A stretch of DNA of 53,857 bases from Calothrix anomala FACHB-343 (GTDB taxonomy: Bacteria > Cyanobacteriota > Cyanobacteriia > Cyanobacteriales > Nostocaceae): contig NZ_JACJQG010000070.1 in assembly GCF_014696435.1 (NCBI RefSeq), positions 1-53,857 on the forward strand, read 5' to 3'. Made by a program: the position numbers and the translations under genes. Below are positions 26,739-36,060 of this stretch, one piece after another; positions within the stretch are counted from its first letter, which is position 1; the number at the start of each line of letters is the position of its first letter. The notes beneath the pieces are model-generated. The model saw only the letters and a list, made by a program, of their open reading frames with translations, searched no databases and was not told the DNA's origin.

Positions 26739-29270
26739 ATGATTCGGCGTCGATTGAATCGCAAAACCAGGTCAAGATTTACCATTTCTTTATTGTTAGC
26801 ATTGATCGCCTCAATTGCTGTTTTGCAACTTTCAGCAAAACCCACTCCAGCCATAGATAAACAAAGCCATTACGCCATACATATCCGCCAAAATTTTAAT
26901 CAATCTCGCTTTTATCCTCTTGATAAAATTCCCCAGGCTCAAATTTATAAACCAATTGCTGATTGGGTGGGTAGATTAATTTTACCAACAGAACAACAAT
27001 TACAAGATGGTCAAGATTGGGTATGGATGGAAGTACAATATGCGCCTGCGAATGCACAAAATTTAGTAGGTAAAATAGTGCGTTTAGAATGGCAAAATAA
27101 TCCAGATGTCCTCAATTACGTTGAATCTGTCAAACAAGATATAAATTTCAATGCGGAAATCTTAGAAAGCTTAAAAAAAGGTAACATTCATCCTGTACGC
27201 TTAAATGGAGTCCGTCAGGTAGGGGTTTTACGTTCTTTAGCTGGTGCGAATCCTGATGATGAGACAATTGTGGCTTTAGATGCGACGACAAATATTGCGA
27301 CAAGCGGTAAAACAAATATTTTACAAATTGAGCATGAACCGATTATTGTGACTGGTAGGTTTTACGGCTTAGTCAAAATTCTTAATCCGATTAAAAATAT
27401 CAATAAAAATCTTTTATCTTCCCCAGCAAATCCGCCAAATGATTATTTTTTAGTCCAACATTATAACCCCAGTTCTCAGAAGTTTGATGGCGTGCAAGAA
27501 ACTATTCGCATTCCCCAACAAATTATCGATACACGAAATTTTGCACCTTCAAGCATCCAAGCAATTGAAAAATCACCGGCAGGTAAAGATGGGTGGTATA
27601 TTTATGGTGCCCAAGATGCAAAAAATGTATTTACTGTCAGGGCGCTTGTGCCTCGTTCTTTATTGCAAATTCAACCCCGTCAAATTATTAATGACGAGCA
27701 ATTAGCAATCAATTATATTCAAACTACAAATTGGCGAAATCCTGCAAAAAATAAAGGCGAATTGAATACATTATTGCTAGATCCCCAAAATTCACCCAGT
27801 CAATCTATTGTAAAATGGCAGGAAGGCGATAAAGCGATCGCACTTCATCTGTTTGGCGGCATTGGCGGCAATAAAGCAGAATCTCTAGGAGTACCATATA
27901 CAGTTACCGGACATTTTGCTTTTGGTATCGCTGAAGTTATCCGCGACGAGTTTACGCAAGAATTACGGTTTGATCCTCAATATTATCAAATCTATACCCA
28001 TAACCCCGATGGCATTATTGCTGCTAAACATACATGGGCTGATTATATGGGTAATTTACAACGCGGTTGGTTAGCAACTCGCCCAGTATCGGATATTCTC
28101 ATCAAATTTCCTCCTGTCACCCAAGATTACAATTTTGACGAGATGAAAATTTCCCCTTTAGAAGAATTCCAGCGACAATTACAAGTCACAATGGCGCGTT
28201 ATCGGGTTGGCGATGGTACTGGTGGGGCAATGGTATCACCTGCTACTTCATGTATCCAAGACTCCAGCCAAGCGCTATTTGCAGCTATCCTCGCAATTAA
28301 AAATCAAGTCGCTGCAAACGATAAAATTCAAACTTGGTTAAAAGCCAACGCCAACCACCCAGAAGCATTACGCTTTCAGCAGCTAATGAAATTAGGCGAA
28401 TCACTAGATAAACAATTAGCACCCTTGGGTATAGTTCGCGCTGATTGGCAAAGCCAAGCTGGTATACTAACGGGGACAGGAAGAGACAAAACCCAAAAAG
28501 TATTTCAAGATCGTAGTATTTGGGCTGGTTTGACAACATGGCGAACTATCATGCCAAGACAAGCCCATGATGACTTTGCCACGATATTCTTAACACATGG
28601 GGCGATGATGCAAGTATTACGCACCAATCAAGTAGGCGGTTGGCAAGCGGATATTATACCAATTGCGCCAACAATATTGTTAGGACAAATTCAGCTTCCC
28701 TTTACCGATATTGCACCACTGTCACTGCTGTTCAATCGGTTTTTAGGTTCATTAGCAATTCCCACAATTCAAGATTGGTTAGTAATTGTTGTCATGTTAC
28801 TAATTTATAGCTTGATTGCCTTACCTTATGGACATAAATCTCAATTTTTAAATATACAAGTTTGGGCGGCAAATTGGCGACATAAAAGTTTGTTAAGCTT
28901 GCGCTGCTTATTTGCACCCGCATTGCTGGAAGAACTGATTTTTCGGGTATTTTTATTGCCTCATCCTAGCGAACATAGCAATTTTCTCACCTGGAGTTTA
29001 TCAGCAATAGTCAGTTTATTACTATTTATTTTCTATCATCCATTAAATGCTAAAACCTTTTTTAAAGCTGGCAATCCCACCTTTATGCAGCGTGATTTTT
29101 TAGCTTTAGCTACATTGTTAGGGATTATCTGCACTGTTGCCTATAGGCTAACAGGTTCTTTATGGGTGATAGTTTGTATTCACTGGGTTGTAGTCGTAGC
29201 TTGGTTAATTATGTTTGGTGGTATTGCCAAATTAGATCCTCAGCAAAAAATTTTGCCATCTAAGATGTAA
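26739..29270 (+). CDS. Large exported/membrane protein with C-terminal CPBP intramembrane protease domain
   Basis: An 843-residue protein. The N-terminus is basic and hydrophobic (about 18-38), a signal anchor. A region of ~600 residues of unrecognised, mostly beta-rich sequence follows and probably lies outside the cytoplasm. The last ~170 residues hold about four membrane segments with the CPBP/Abi motif APALLEELIFRVFLLPH (glutamates ~731-732), then FYHPLN and IHWVVVVAW, the histidines expected in the active site. The CPBP part is thus intact. The long N-terminal domain is not seen in typical CPBP proteins of ~250 residues; it may bind a substrate. Confidence 0.8.
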   Translation: MIRRRLNRKTRSRFTISLLLALIASIAVLQLSAKPTPAIDKQSHYAIHIRQNFNQSRFYPLDKIPQAQIYKPIADWVGRLILPTEQQLQDGQDWVWMEVQYAPANAQNLVGKIVRLEWQNNPDVLNYVESVKQDINFNAEILESLKKGNIHPVRLNGVRQVGVLRSLAGANPDDETIVALDATTNIATSGKTNILQIEHEPIIVTGRFYGLVKILNPIKNINKNLLSSPANPPNDYFLVQHYNPSSQKFDGVQETIRIPQQIIDTRNFAPSSIQAIEKSPAGKDGWYIYGAQDAKNVFTVRALVPRSLLQIQPRQIINDEQLAINYIQTTNWRNPAKNKGELNTLLLDPQNSPSQSIVKWQEGDKAIALHLFGGIGGNKAESLGVPYTVTGHFAFGIAEVIRDEFTQELRFDPQYYQIYTHNPDGIIAAKHTWADYMGNLQRGWLATRPVSDILIKFPPVTQDYNFDEMKISPLEEFQRQLQVTMARYRVGDGTGGAMVSPATSCIQDSSQALFAAILAIKNQVAANDKIQTWLKANANHPEALRFQQLMKLGESLDKQLAPLGIVRADWQSQAGILTGTGRDKTQKVFQDRSIWAGLTTWRTIMPRQAHDDFATIFLTHGAMMQVLRTNQVGGWQADIIPIAPTILLGQIQLPFTDIAPLSLLFNRFLGSLAIPTIQDWLVIVVMLLIYSLIALPYGHKSQFLNIQVWAANWRHKSLLSLRCLFAPALLEELIFRVFLLPHPSEHSNFLTWSLSAIVSLLLFIFYHPLNAKTFFKAGNPTFMQRDFLALATLLGIICTVAYRLTGSLWVIVCIHWVVVVAWLIMFGGIAKLDPQQKILPSKM

Positions 29271-29389
29271 TTATGCTGTTAATTATGCTGTAATATTAAG
29301 TGGTGCTATGGTGATGTGTTGAGCGATCGCCTTCACTAGCACTCAGTTATGACTATTCTGTTTCAGAAAATAATTCTTTAATTTAAGAG

Positions 29390-29462
29390 TGGAGCTAAGC
29401 GGATTCGAACCGCTGACCCCTTCAATGCCATTGAAGTGCTCTACCAACTGAGCTATAACCCC
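29390..29462 (-). tRNA. tRNA-Ala (GGC)
   Basis: The 73-nt cloverleaf folds completely: a 7-bp acceptor stem including the G3-U70 alanine identity pair, D arm GCTC/GAGC, anticodon stem CTTCA/TGAAG with loop ATGGCAT (anticodon GGC), T arm AGCGG/CCGCT with TTCGAAT. CCA is not encoded. Confidence 0.97.
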
Positions 29463-29555
29463 TTGAGAAGCCTTATCTATTATGCCTAAACAGATGAGGT
29501 TTGTCAACAATAAATCGCTTGCGGCTACCAAATAAACAAGTACTCAGCAGTTAAA

Positions 29556-29747
29556 TTAAGAAACTTGTAGCAGGTAGCTCATACAGTGACCCATGAGAAA
29601 GTAAACTACTAACATAGCAGCAGCCGCTAGGGCGACTAATGTACCAGCTAACATTAGCGAGAATTCCTTGTGCTCAAAGGCTTTCTCCATCAGGTGTAGT
29701 GACCAAGCCACTAGTGCTACATCAAATAATAAAATAGGAATCAACAT
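29556..29747 (-). CDS. Small membrane protein, unknown
   Basis: A 63-residue protein with two hydrophobic segments (about 2-18 and 33-55) joined by LMEKAFEHKEFS. An ATG start is preceded by AT-rich sequence. No family recognised. It lies between tRNA-Ala and hisF on the same strand. Confidence 0.6.
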   Translation of the reverse strand: MLIPILLFDVALVAWSLHLMEKAFEHKEFSLMLAGTLVALAAAAMLVVYFLMGHCMSYLLQVS

Positions 29748-29847
29748 ATTTGTTAATATTTATTCATACTAGTTAATTCATATTAACACTGTTTTGGGGA
29801 AGCGTCTCTGACCTGGGATAGATGTGAGTATAAGGATAATTCATGGT

Positions 29848-30621
29848 TCAGTTAAGCATTCTTACTGGAATAGAGCGATCGCGCAAATAATTTTTGATTT
29901 GTTCTACACTCAATTGCCCGTAATGTAACAGCGATGCTAATAATGCTGCTTCAGCCTTCCCCTGGGTGAGTGCAGCATAGATATGTTCGCAATTTCCAGC
30001 ACCACCAGAAGCAATGACAGGAATTTGCACAGCATTAGCGATAGATTTTGTCAATTCCAGGTCATAACCGGCTTGAGTCCCATCAGCATCCATACTTGTG
30101 ACTAATAATTCTCCGGCTCCCCGTTTTTCAACTTCTTTCGCCCAAAGTAAGGCGTCTTTACCTGTATTTTCCCTTCCACCGCGCACGTACACATCCCAGC
30201 CTGGGTTTTGTGGGTCATTTCTGCGTCTAGCATCAATAGCAACTACTATGCATTGATTACCAAAGCGATCGCTTGCCCGATTAATGAGGTCTGGGTCGCG
30301 TACTGCCGCAGAATTAATACTAACCTTGTCTGCCCCAGCTCGTAACAAACCTTTAACATTTTCTAAGGTTTGAATCCCTCCCCCCACAGTCAGGGGAATA
30401 AAGACCTGTTCAGCCGTGCGGTAAACTACATCAATAATTGTGTCTCGGTCTTCATGAGTCGCCGTAATATCCAGAAACACTAACTCATCAGCACCGGCAT
30501 CATTGTAAACCTTAGCCAGTTCTACCGGATCGCCCGCATCTTTGAGGTCAACAAAGTTAACTCCTTTAACAACCCGTCCCGCCTTCACATCTAAGCAAGG
30601 TAAGATTCTTTTAGATAACAT
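29848..30621 (-). CDS. hisF: Imidazole glycerol phosphate synthase subunit HisF
   Basis: A full-length 257-residue TIM barrel. It begins [19 protein letters not shown] (catalytic D11 region), with [47 protein letters not shown] (catalytic D130 region) and [11 protein letters not shown]. With HisH it closes the imidazole ring in histidine biosynthesis, releasing AICAR. It is not adjacent to other his genes, as usual in cyanobacteria. Divergent from ruvB. Confidence 0.97.
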   Translation of the reverse strand: MLSKRILPCLDVKAGRVVKGVNFVDLKDAGDPVELAKVYNDAGADELVFLDITATHEDRDTIIDVVYRTAEQVFIPLTVGGGIQTLENVKGLLRAGADKVSINSAAVRDPDLINRASDRFGNQCIVVAIDARRRNDPQNPGWDVYVRGGRENTGKDALLWAKEVEKRGAGELLVTSMDADGTQAGYDLELTKSIANAVQIPVIASGGAGNCEHIYAALTQGKAEAALLASLLHYGQLSVEQIKNYLRDRSIPVRMLN

Positions 30622-30776
30622 AAAATTTTTTTAACTCCTGGGTAATTGTCCGGAATTTAAATTTTAAATGGGCGTGCGTCTTCTGTTGCGAAAATCTTTG
30701 GATGCCTTGTTTATGCCTAGTTTTGTGTCCCAAATCTCCCTCACATAGTCCTTAAGTTAAAGTTGATAGCTGAATT

Positions 30777-31880
30777 ATGGCGATTATCTCCTCGAAAAAA
30801 CAGCCTCAAGAACCCAATGGACAACCAAAAAAGCAGCCGCAGGAATCTGTGAAAGCTTCTTCTCATCAAGAACTTTTGCAAGCCGAAGCTGCTGTGGATG
30901 AACAAGGTAAGCAGGAAGAAAGTATTCGGCCACAGCGATTTGCCGATTACATTGGTCAAAAAGACTTAAAAGATGTGCTAGATATTGCCATCAAAGCTGC
31001 TAAGTCACGAAATGAAGTGCTGGATCATTTGCTACTATACGGGCCGCCGGGATTGGGTAAAACCACAATGGCAATGATTTTAGCATCAGAAATGGGGGTA
31101 AACTACAAAATTACAAGTGCGCCTGCACTAGAACGTCCACGGGATATTGTAGGGCTACTAGTGAACTTAAAACCAGGGGATATTCTGTTTGTCGATGAAA
31201 TTCATCGGCTTTCGCGGATGACAGAAGAAATTCTTTATCCAGCAATGGAAGATTATCGCTTAGATATTACCGTCGGTAAAGGTTCCAGCGCCCGCATCCG
31301 CAGTTTACCCCTGTCAAAATTTACCCTAGTGGGAGCTACAACTCGCGTTGGTGCTTTAACTTCACCATTACGCGATCGCTTTGGCTTAGTCCAAAAACTC
31401 CGATTTTATGAAGTTGATGAACTCAGCAAAATTGTACTCCGGACTGCCCAATTACTCCAGACCCCAATTACAGAAGATGGAGCTACAGAAATTGCTAGGC
31501 GATCGCGCGGTACGCCACGGATAGCAAATCGACTACTAAAGCGAGTCCGGGATTATGCGGAAGTAAAAAAAGCTGGTGAAATTAACCAAAGTATTGCTGG
31601 TGAAGCATTACAGCTATTCCAGGTAGACCCATGCGGTTTAGATTGGACAGATCGCAAAATGTTGAGTGTGATAATTGAACAATTTAATGGCGGGCCAGTC
31701 GGCTTAGAAACCATCGCCGCCGCCACAGGGGAAGATACTCAAACAATTGAAGAAGTCTACGAACCATATTTAATGCAAATTGGCTATCTTAGCCGCACCC
31801 CCCGTGGGAGAACAGCCACAACCGCAGCATACAAACATTTAGGTTTTAAGCCACCTAACGAACAGATGTCTTTGCTGTAA
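30777..31880 (+). CDS. ruvB: Holliday junction branch migration helicase RuvB
   Basis: A 367-residue AAA+ ATPase. A ~40-residue charged N-terminal extension precedes [11 protein letters not shown], typical of cyanobacteria. Walker A is GPPGLGKTT, Walker B is [11 protein letters not shown], sensor 1 is GATTRVG, and arginine finger region SPLRDRFG. The C-terminal winged helix shows [15 protein letters not shown]. It drives branch migration with RuvA during recombination. Full length. Confidence 0.97.
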   Translation: MAIISSKKQPQEPNGQPKKQPQESVKASSHQELLQAEAAVDEQGKQEESIRPQRFADYIGQKDLKDVLDIAIKAAKSRNEVLDHLLLYGPPGLGKTTMAMILASEMGVNYKITSAPALERPRDIVGLLVNLKPGDILFVDEIHRLSRMTEEILYPAMEDYRLDITVGKGSSARIRSLPLSKFTLVGATTRVGALTSPLRDRFGLVQKLRFYEVDELSKIVLRTAQLLQTPITEDGATEIARRSRGTPRIANRLLKRVRDYAEVKKAGEINQSIAGEALQLFQVDPCGLDWTDRKMLSVIIEQFNGGPVGLETIAAATGEDTQTIEEVYEPYLMQIGYLSRTPRGRTATTAAYKHLGFKPPNEQMSLL

Positions 31881-31899
31881 TGATTTTAGATAGGAAATG

Positions 31900-32045
31900 G
31901 GTATGGGGCATTGGGCATTGGCTAAAAGTCAAAAGTCAAAAGTCAAAAGTCAAAAGTCAAATAGAATTCTTAATTTTGAATTTTGAATTGTTTGTCCTCC
32001 TTGTCCCCACATCCCATGCCCCATGCCCTATGCCCTATGCCCATT
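31900..32045. repeat. Cluster of heptamer repeats
   Basis: Three STRR types stand together between ruvB and the TPR gene: GGGCATT (31900-31918), AAAAGTC five to six copies (31924-31959) and CCCTATG/CCCCATG (32012-32045). Confidence 0.85.
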
Positions 32046-32072
32046 ACAGATAGACACAAATCGACAAATTAG

Positions 32073-32879
32073 ATGATTCAGTTAATTAGTATTTTTCTCA
32101 GTCTGTTGGTTGTGTTTGGCTGGGCAACACCAGTCATGGCACAATCTCCACAACCCACATTTACGCAAGAGCAATTAGAACAGGGAAATGAATGGGCAAA
32201 TCAGGCTTTTGCAGCCACAAATAAAGGTGATTTTGCCACGGCGGAAGGTTTCTGGACACAGATAATTGAGCAATTTCCCACTAATGCAGGTGCATGGAGT
32301 AATCGCGGAAATTCTCGCGTGAGTCAGAATAAATTAGAAGCTGCGCTGACAGATTACAACAAAGCGATAGAATTAGCCCCAAATGTCACCGATCCTTATT
32401 TAAATCGTGGTACAGCATTGGAAGGTTTGGGTAAATGGTCAGAGGCGATCGCGGATTATAATCATGTCCTAGAATTAGATCCGAACGATGCGATGGCATA
32501 TAACAATCGTGGTAATGCTCAAGCTGGGTTGGGTAATTGGGAAGATGCGATCGCAGATTATAAAAAATCCGTAGAAATTGCCCCAAATTTTGCCTTTGCT
32601 CGCGCAAACTACGCCTTAGCTTTGTATGAGACTGGAAAAATAGACACAGCTATTCGCGAAATGCGCAATATTGTTCGTAAATATCCGAAATTTGCCGATA
32701 TGCGTGCAGCTTTAACTGCTGCTTACTGGGTAAACGGAAATCCAGGCGAAGCTGAAAGCAATTGGGTAGCCGCTTATGGGCTAGATAACCGCTACAAAGA
32801 CATTGATTGGGTGCAAAATACCCGTCGTTGGCCTCCTAGCATGGTAGCTGCTTTAGATAAGTTTTTGAAACTTCAGTAG
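32073..32879 (+). CDS. Secreted TPR protein
   Basis: A 268-residue protein with a signal peptide (SIFLSLLVVFGWATPVMAQ; cleavage ~24). About five tetratricopeptide repeats follow (AWSNRGNSRVSQNKLEAA, PYLNRGTALEGLGKWSEA, AYNNRGNAQAGLGNWEDA). The C-terminal ~65 residues (NPGEAESNWVAAYGLDNRYKDIDWV) are conserved-looking but unknown to me. It probably acts as a scaffold in the periplasm or thylakoid lumen. No operon partner. Confidence 0.8.
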   Translation: MIQLISIFLSLLVVFGWATPVMAQSPQPTFTQEQLEQGNEWANQAFAATNKGDFATAEGFWTQIIEQFPTNAGAWSNRGNSRVSQNKLEAALTDYNKAIELAPNVTDPYLNRGTALEGLGKWSEAIADYNHVLELDPNDAMAYNNRGNAQAGLGNWEDAIADYKKSVEIAPNFAFARANYALALYETGKIDTAIREMRNIVRKYPKFADMRAALTAAYWVNGNPGEAESNWVAAYGLDNRYKDIDWVQNTRRWPPSMVAALDKFLKLQ

Positions 32880-32890
32880 AATATTGATTC

Positions 32891-33051
32891 GGGAGCATCC
32901 CAATTTTGACGCAATACCCTAGAAGGGTATTGCTATACCAACAAAGCCTGCCTTGGCAGGCTAAAAGTTTGATAGCCTGCGAAGGCAGGCTTCGTATTTC
33001 TAGCCCCACCCTTATAGGGTGAGGGCGTTTTTGCACATTTGGGATGCTCCC
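32891..33051 (-). mobile_element. 161-bp MITE-like element, copy 2
   Basis: Same element as 19575-19735 in the opposite orientation, with the 13-bp ends GGGAGCATCCCAA and TTGGGATGCTCCC. It is bordered on both sides by the 9-bp direct repeat TATTGATTC (32882-32890 and 33052-33060), which reads as a target-site duplication. It sits 11 bp after the TPR gene stop. Confidence 0.88.
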
Positions 33052-33060
33052 TATTGATTC

Positions 33061-33221
33061 GGGAGCATCCCAATTTTGACGCAATACCCTAGAAGGGTAT
33101 TGCTATACCAACAAAGCCTGCCTTGGCAGGCTAAAAGTTTGATAGCCTGCGAAGGCAGGCTTCGTATTTCTAGCCCCACCCTTATAGGGTGAGAGCGTTT
33201 TTGCACATTTGGGATGCTCCC
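33061..33221 (-). mobile_element. 161-bp MITE-like element, copy 3 (tandem)
   Basis: Head-to-tail duplicate of copy 2, differing at about one base (GAGAGCG versus GAGGGCG). It is also flanked by TATTGATTC (33052-33060 and 33222-33230), so the pair shares the middle 9-bp repeat and the unit length is 170 bp. Confidence 0.88.
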
Positions 33222-33475
33222 TATTGATTCTGCATTCACCAAGCACTTTCTTGATTAACTACGAACTCATCAATTTTATTGGTGAGTTCTTTTAATTAGG
33301 TAGGAAATTTTTAAGAAATATTGCTAAATTATTGCAATAAATAAATAGCGATCAAGTTTAGTAAATACATGGTGCGGATAGAAAATAAGGTGCTACATTA
33401 AGAGCAAGGTACAGAAAGGTTAAAAGTTCATCAAAACCTTTGATATTAGAGCCTGTGCCTCCTGCTCTAATTTCC

Positions 33476-33635
33476 TCGCATTTCCCCACTCAGTTGTCGC
33501 ATCCGTTTAAGTGTTTTCGCCTTAAGCTCATTGATAGATAATTGTCGTGGAGGTGATATAACGTATAGCCAGAAATACCTGCCTAGTCGGATCGTGGATG
33601 CGCAAGCAGTTCTGGTTTGAGAGATGGGGTTGCGA
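33476..33635 (+). ncRNA. Candidate structured RNA, 6S-like architecture
   Basis: A gene-free region folds as a long interrupted hairpin. TCGCA (33476-33480) pairs with TGCGA (33631-33635), CCCCA (33484-33488) with TGGGG (33625-33629), and CTCA (33489-33492) with TGAG (33618-33621). An asymmetric open region follows, then CGCATCC (33498-33504) pairs with GGATGCG (33596-33602), with an apical domain beyond. A closing stem, a central bubble and an apical stem in ~160 nt resemble 6S RNA. I do not recognise conserved 6S bases with certainty. Strand is assumed plus; the stem reads on both strands. Other structured RNAs or chance remain possible. Confidence 0.35.
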
Positions 33636-33711
33636 AAGTTGTCCGTAGTTCACATTAGTTTAGTTATTTCCTCTGAATTTTAAAATTTCTCGAACGATTG
33701 CGTTCTCAAGG

Positions 33712-33757
33712 AACCGCCCAAGCTACCGATATTCTCCCATCGTAGCTAGAGGCGGTT
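33712..33757. terminator. Strong two-part hairpin
   Basis: AACCGCC (33712-33718) pairs with GGCGGTT (33751-33757), and inside AGCTACCGAT pairs with ATCGTAGCT with one bulged C. It is followed by TCAACTGTTTT on the plus strand. It could end the upstream candidate RNA or the minus-strand phosphoesterase mRNA; direction unclear. Confidence 0.5.
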
Positions 33758-33769
33758 TCAACTGTTTTG

Positions 33770-33880
33770 GTCAATGGTCAATGGTCAATGGTCAATAGTC
33801 AATAGTCCAAAGTCAAAACTACGAAGCAGAGAATAAATCAATAATTACCAGTGACAACTGACAACTGACAACTGACAACT
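33770..33880. repeat. STRR cluster: TCAATGG/TCAATAG and GACAACT
   Basis: Heptamer runs at 33770-33807 and 33852-33880 lie directly downstream of the phosphoesterase stop codon. Confidence 0.8.
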
Positions 33881-33882
33881 AA

Positions 33883-34716
33883 CTATTGACCAACTAAAGT
33901 AATTACCGTGACTTCTGGGGGACAAAATAAGCGTCCTGGGCGATAAGTTCCTAAACCTCGGTTGACGTATAGCTGATTATTTCCTACTTGGTGAAAACCT
34001 TGCGCCCATTCCCAATATCGCACCACTTTCGAGAAATCTCCTAAAAATAAAGACACCCAAGACCGCAATTTTTTGGGTAGTTTTTTCAACAGCTTTTTAT
34101 AGTGAAACACTAAAGGGCCAATACCTGGTAATGCAATATGTCCTCCGTGGGTATGACCAGATAGCTGTAAATCTACTCGCCATTGTTCCAATATTTTAGC
34201 AGTATCTGGGTTATGAGATAAAACGATGCGCGGTGTAGCGGAGTCTATTTGATCCATGACTGGCGCAGGTTGAAATTCTCTTGACCAATAATCAGCTAAT
34301 CCAATTAAGGGTAATTCTTCACCTAATGGATAGGCAATCTGATTCCATAAAACATTCACGCCAATGCTAGTAAAAGCATCTGTAATTTCTGATTTTGATT
34401 GGTTGTAACGGATATCATGATTACCAAGTATGGCATAAATACCATAACGACTTTCTAAATATTTGAGTCGTTGCGCCAATCTGTAAATTGGGGAGGGATC
34501 GTCAGTAACATAGTCACCGGTTAAGACAACTAAATCGGGTTCAGCTTCATTACTACGCGCGATCGCTTCTGCTAACATAGATTCCGATAGCCGCATTCCA
34601 TCATAATGAAAATCAGACAATTGCACAATCTTTGTTCCTACTAAAGATGCAGGTAGATCAGCAATCTTAACCGTGATTTCATCTACCCTTAAATGTCCTG
34701 TAAATAACCAATGCAT
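33883..34716 (-). CDS. Calcineurin-like metallophosphoesterase
   Basis: A 277-residue YkuE-type phosphoesterase with the full dimetal set: LSDFHYDG, LTGDYVTDD, LGNHDIRY, LSHNPD and LSGHTHGGH. A membrane anchor is not obvious. It may act on UDP-diacylglucosamine or another phosphorylated lipid, as some relatives do; this is inference. It is a tandem paralogue of the gene at 34880, with the same C-terminus (YVNRGLGTYRPGRLFCPPEV). The 163-bp gap suggests that each may have its own promoter. Confidence 0.87.
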   Translation of the reverse strand: MHWLFTGHLRVDEITVKIADLPASLVGTKIVQLSDFHYDGMRLSESMLAEAIARSNEAEPDLVVLTGDYVTDDPSPIYRLAQRLKYLESRYGIYAILGNHDIRYNQSKSEITDAFTSIGVNVLWNQIAYPLGEELPLIGLADYWSREFQPAPVMDQIDSATPRIVLSHNPDTAKILEQWRVDLQLSGHTHGGHIALPGIGPLVFHYKKLLKKLPKKLRSWVSLFLGDFSKVVRYWEWAQGFHQVGNNQLYVNRGLGTYRPGRLFCPPEVTVITLVGQ

Positions 34717-34879
34717 AGTCCAATATAAACTCCCAATAGCAGCGCTTACAGCTTACCAAAAAATAAAATCTATCTTAATTTATTGCTATCAATTACAGCA
34801 CTTTTTATTTAGCGAGAAAATATGTAATACGTAAAATAATCAATTTAATTACTAATTTATTTGTAATTTTGTTACTAAA

Positions 34880-35719
34880 TTACTCTCGTTGTAAGGTGAT
34901 GACTGTCACTTCTGGCGGGCAAAATAAACGCCCAGGTAGATAAGTTCCTAACCCGCGATTGATGTATAATTGATTTTTTCCTACTTTATGGAAACCTTGT
35001 CCCCATTCCCAACGATGTACTACAAATTTATCGCCACGAAAATAGGGAATTCGACGCCGCAATTTTTTAGGAATTTTTCGCACTATTTTTTTGTAATATT
35101 GTAATGCAGGCCCGAATCCGGGAATGACAATTTGTCCCCCATGAGTATGACCGGATAATTGTAAATCTACTCGCCATGTTTGCAATAATTCGGCTGTATC
35201 TGGGTTGTGAGATAAAACAATCCGGGGAGTATGATTTTCTAGGTGATTCATCACTGCTACAGGGTTAAATTCCCTTGAGTAAAAATCTGCTAAACCCACC
35301 AAAGGTAATACACTCCCAAATGGATAGGCGATTTCATTCCAGAGAACTTTAATCCCAATGTTATTTAACGCCTCTGTAATTTCTCCTCTTGATTGTTGGT
35401 AACATAGATCGTGATTACCCAATATGGCATAAATACCAGCGCGACTTTGAAGATTTTTCAGATGTAAAGCTAATTTATGAATCGGTTTTGGATTAGCATT
35501 GACATAGTCACCAGTCAATAAAACTAAATCTGGTTCAGCTTGGTTACTAACTGCGATCGCTCTTTTTAACATCGCTGTCGATAAGCACCAACCATCATAA
35601 TGGAAATCTGACATTTGCACCAGCTTCTTACCTTGTAAGGAAGCAGGTAAATCTGCAATCTTCACCGTCAATTTCTCGATACTCAACGGCCCAGATAGTA
35701 ACCAGTGCATAAAGCGCAA
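34880..35719 (-). CDS. Calcineurin-like metallophosphoesterase (tandem paralogue)
   Basis: A 279-residue enzyme with the motifs MSDFHYDG, LTGDYVNAN, LGNHDLCY, LSHNPD and LSGHTHGGQ, so the metal site is complete. It aligns end to end with the downstream gene without gaps of note. MRFMHWLLSGPL at the N-terminus matches MHWLFTGHL in the other, so MHW at 35710 is the more probable start. Substrate unknown; the pair could have split specificities. Confidence 0.87.
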   Translation of the reverse strand: MRFMHWLLSGPLSIEKLTVKIADLPASLQGKKLVQMSDFHYDGWCLSTAMLKRAIAVSNQAEPDLVLLTGDYVNANPKPIHKLALHLKNLQSRAGIYAILGNHDLCYQQSRGEITEALNNIGIKVLWNEIAYPFGSVLPLVGLADFYSREFNPVAVMNHLENHTPRIVLSHNPDTAELLQTWRVDLQLSGHTHGGQIVIPGFGPALQYYKKIVRKIPKKLRRRIPYFRGDKFVVHRWEWGQGFHKVGKNQLYINRGLGTYLPGRLFCPPEVTVITLQRE

Positions 35720-35793
35720 TAATTCTAAATATTAGCGCTTATAGCTTAACTAAAAATTATGCGATCGCCTGTGCTAATGATACAACTTCTTCA

Positions 35794-35809
35794 AAACTTC
35801 ATGAAGTTT
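35794..35809. promoter_or_regulatory. Perfect 16-bp palindrome AAACTTCATGAAGTTT
   Basis: It lies in the 340-bp AT-rich gap between the divergent phosphoesterase and Mrr-ParA genes and has the form of a dimeric regulator site. No matching regulator is known in the window. No other feature is seen in this gap. Confidence 0.4.
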
Positions 35810-36060
35810 GTAACTGATTTACGCATTTATACTTAAATAATACAAATTTGTTTGCTGAAGACTTTTGTCAAGCAGAAGTAAATTCCCTCAACCCTTCTTG
35901 GTTGATTTGGAATAAAATAATACTAGAAGTGTGGTTTTAATACAGAGTTAGCGACATTATTTTTATATTTAAAAAATAAATTACTTAAATATTACTCATT
36001 ATCAAATCTATTTAATTAAACCACTCTGCAAATTTGAAAAAATTTCAAAAGCTTTTATTT

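Noticed and set aside
32882-33230. Possible CRISPR or attachment-site pair
   Set aside because: Two 170-bp units with inverted ends and no variable spacers or integrase nearby; a mobile-element duplication explains it better.
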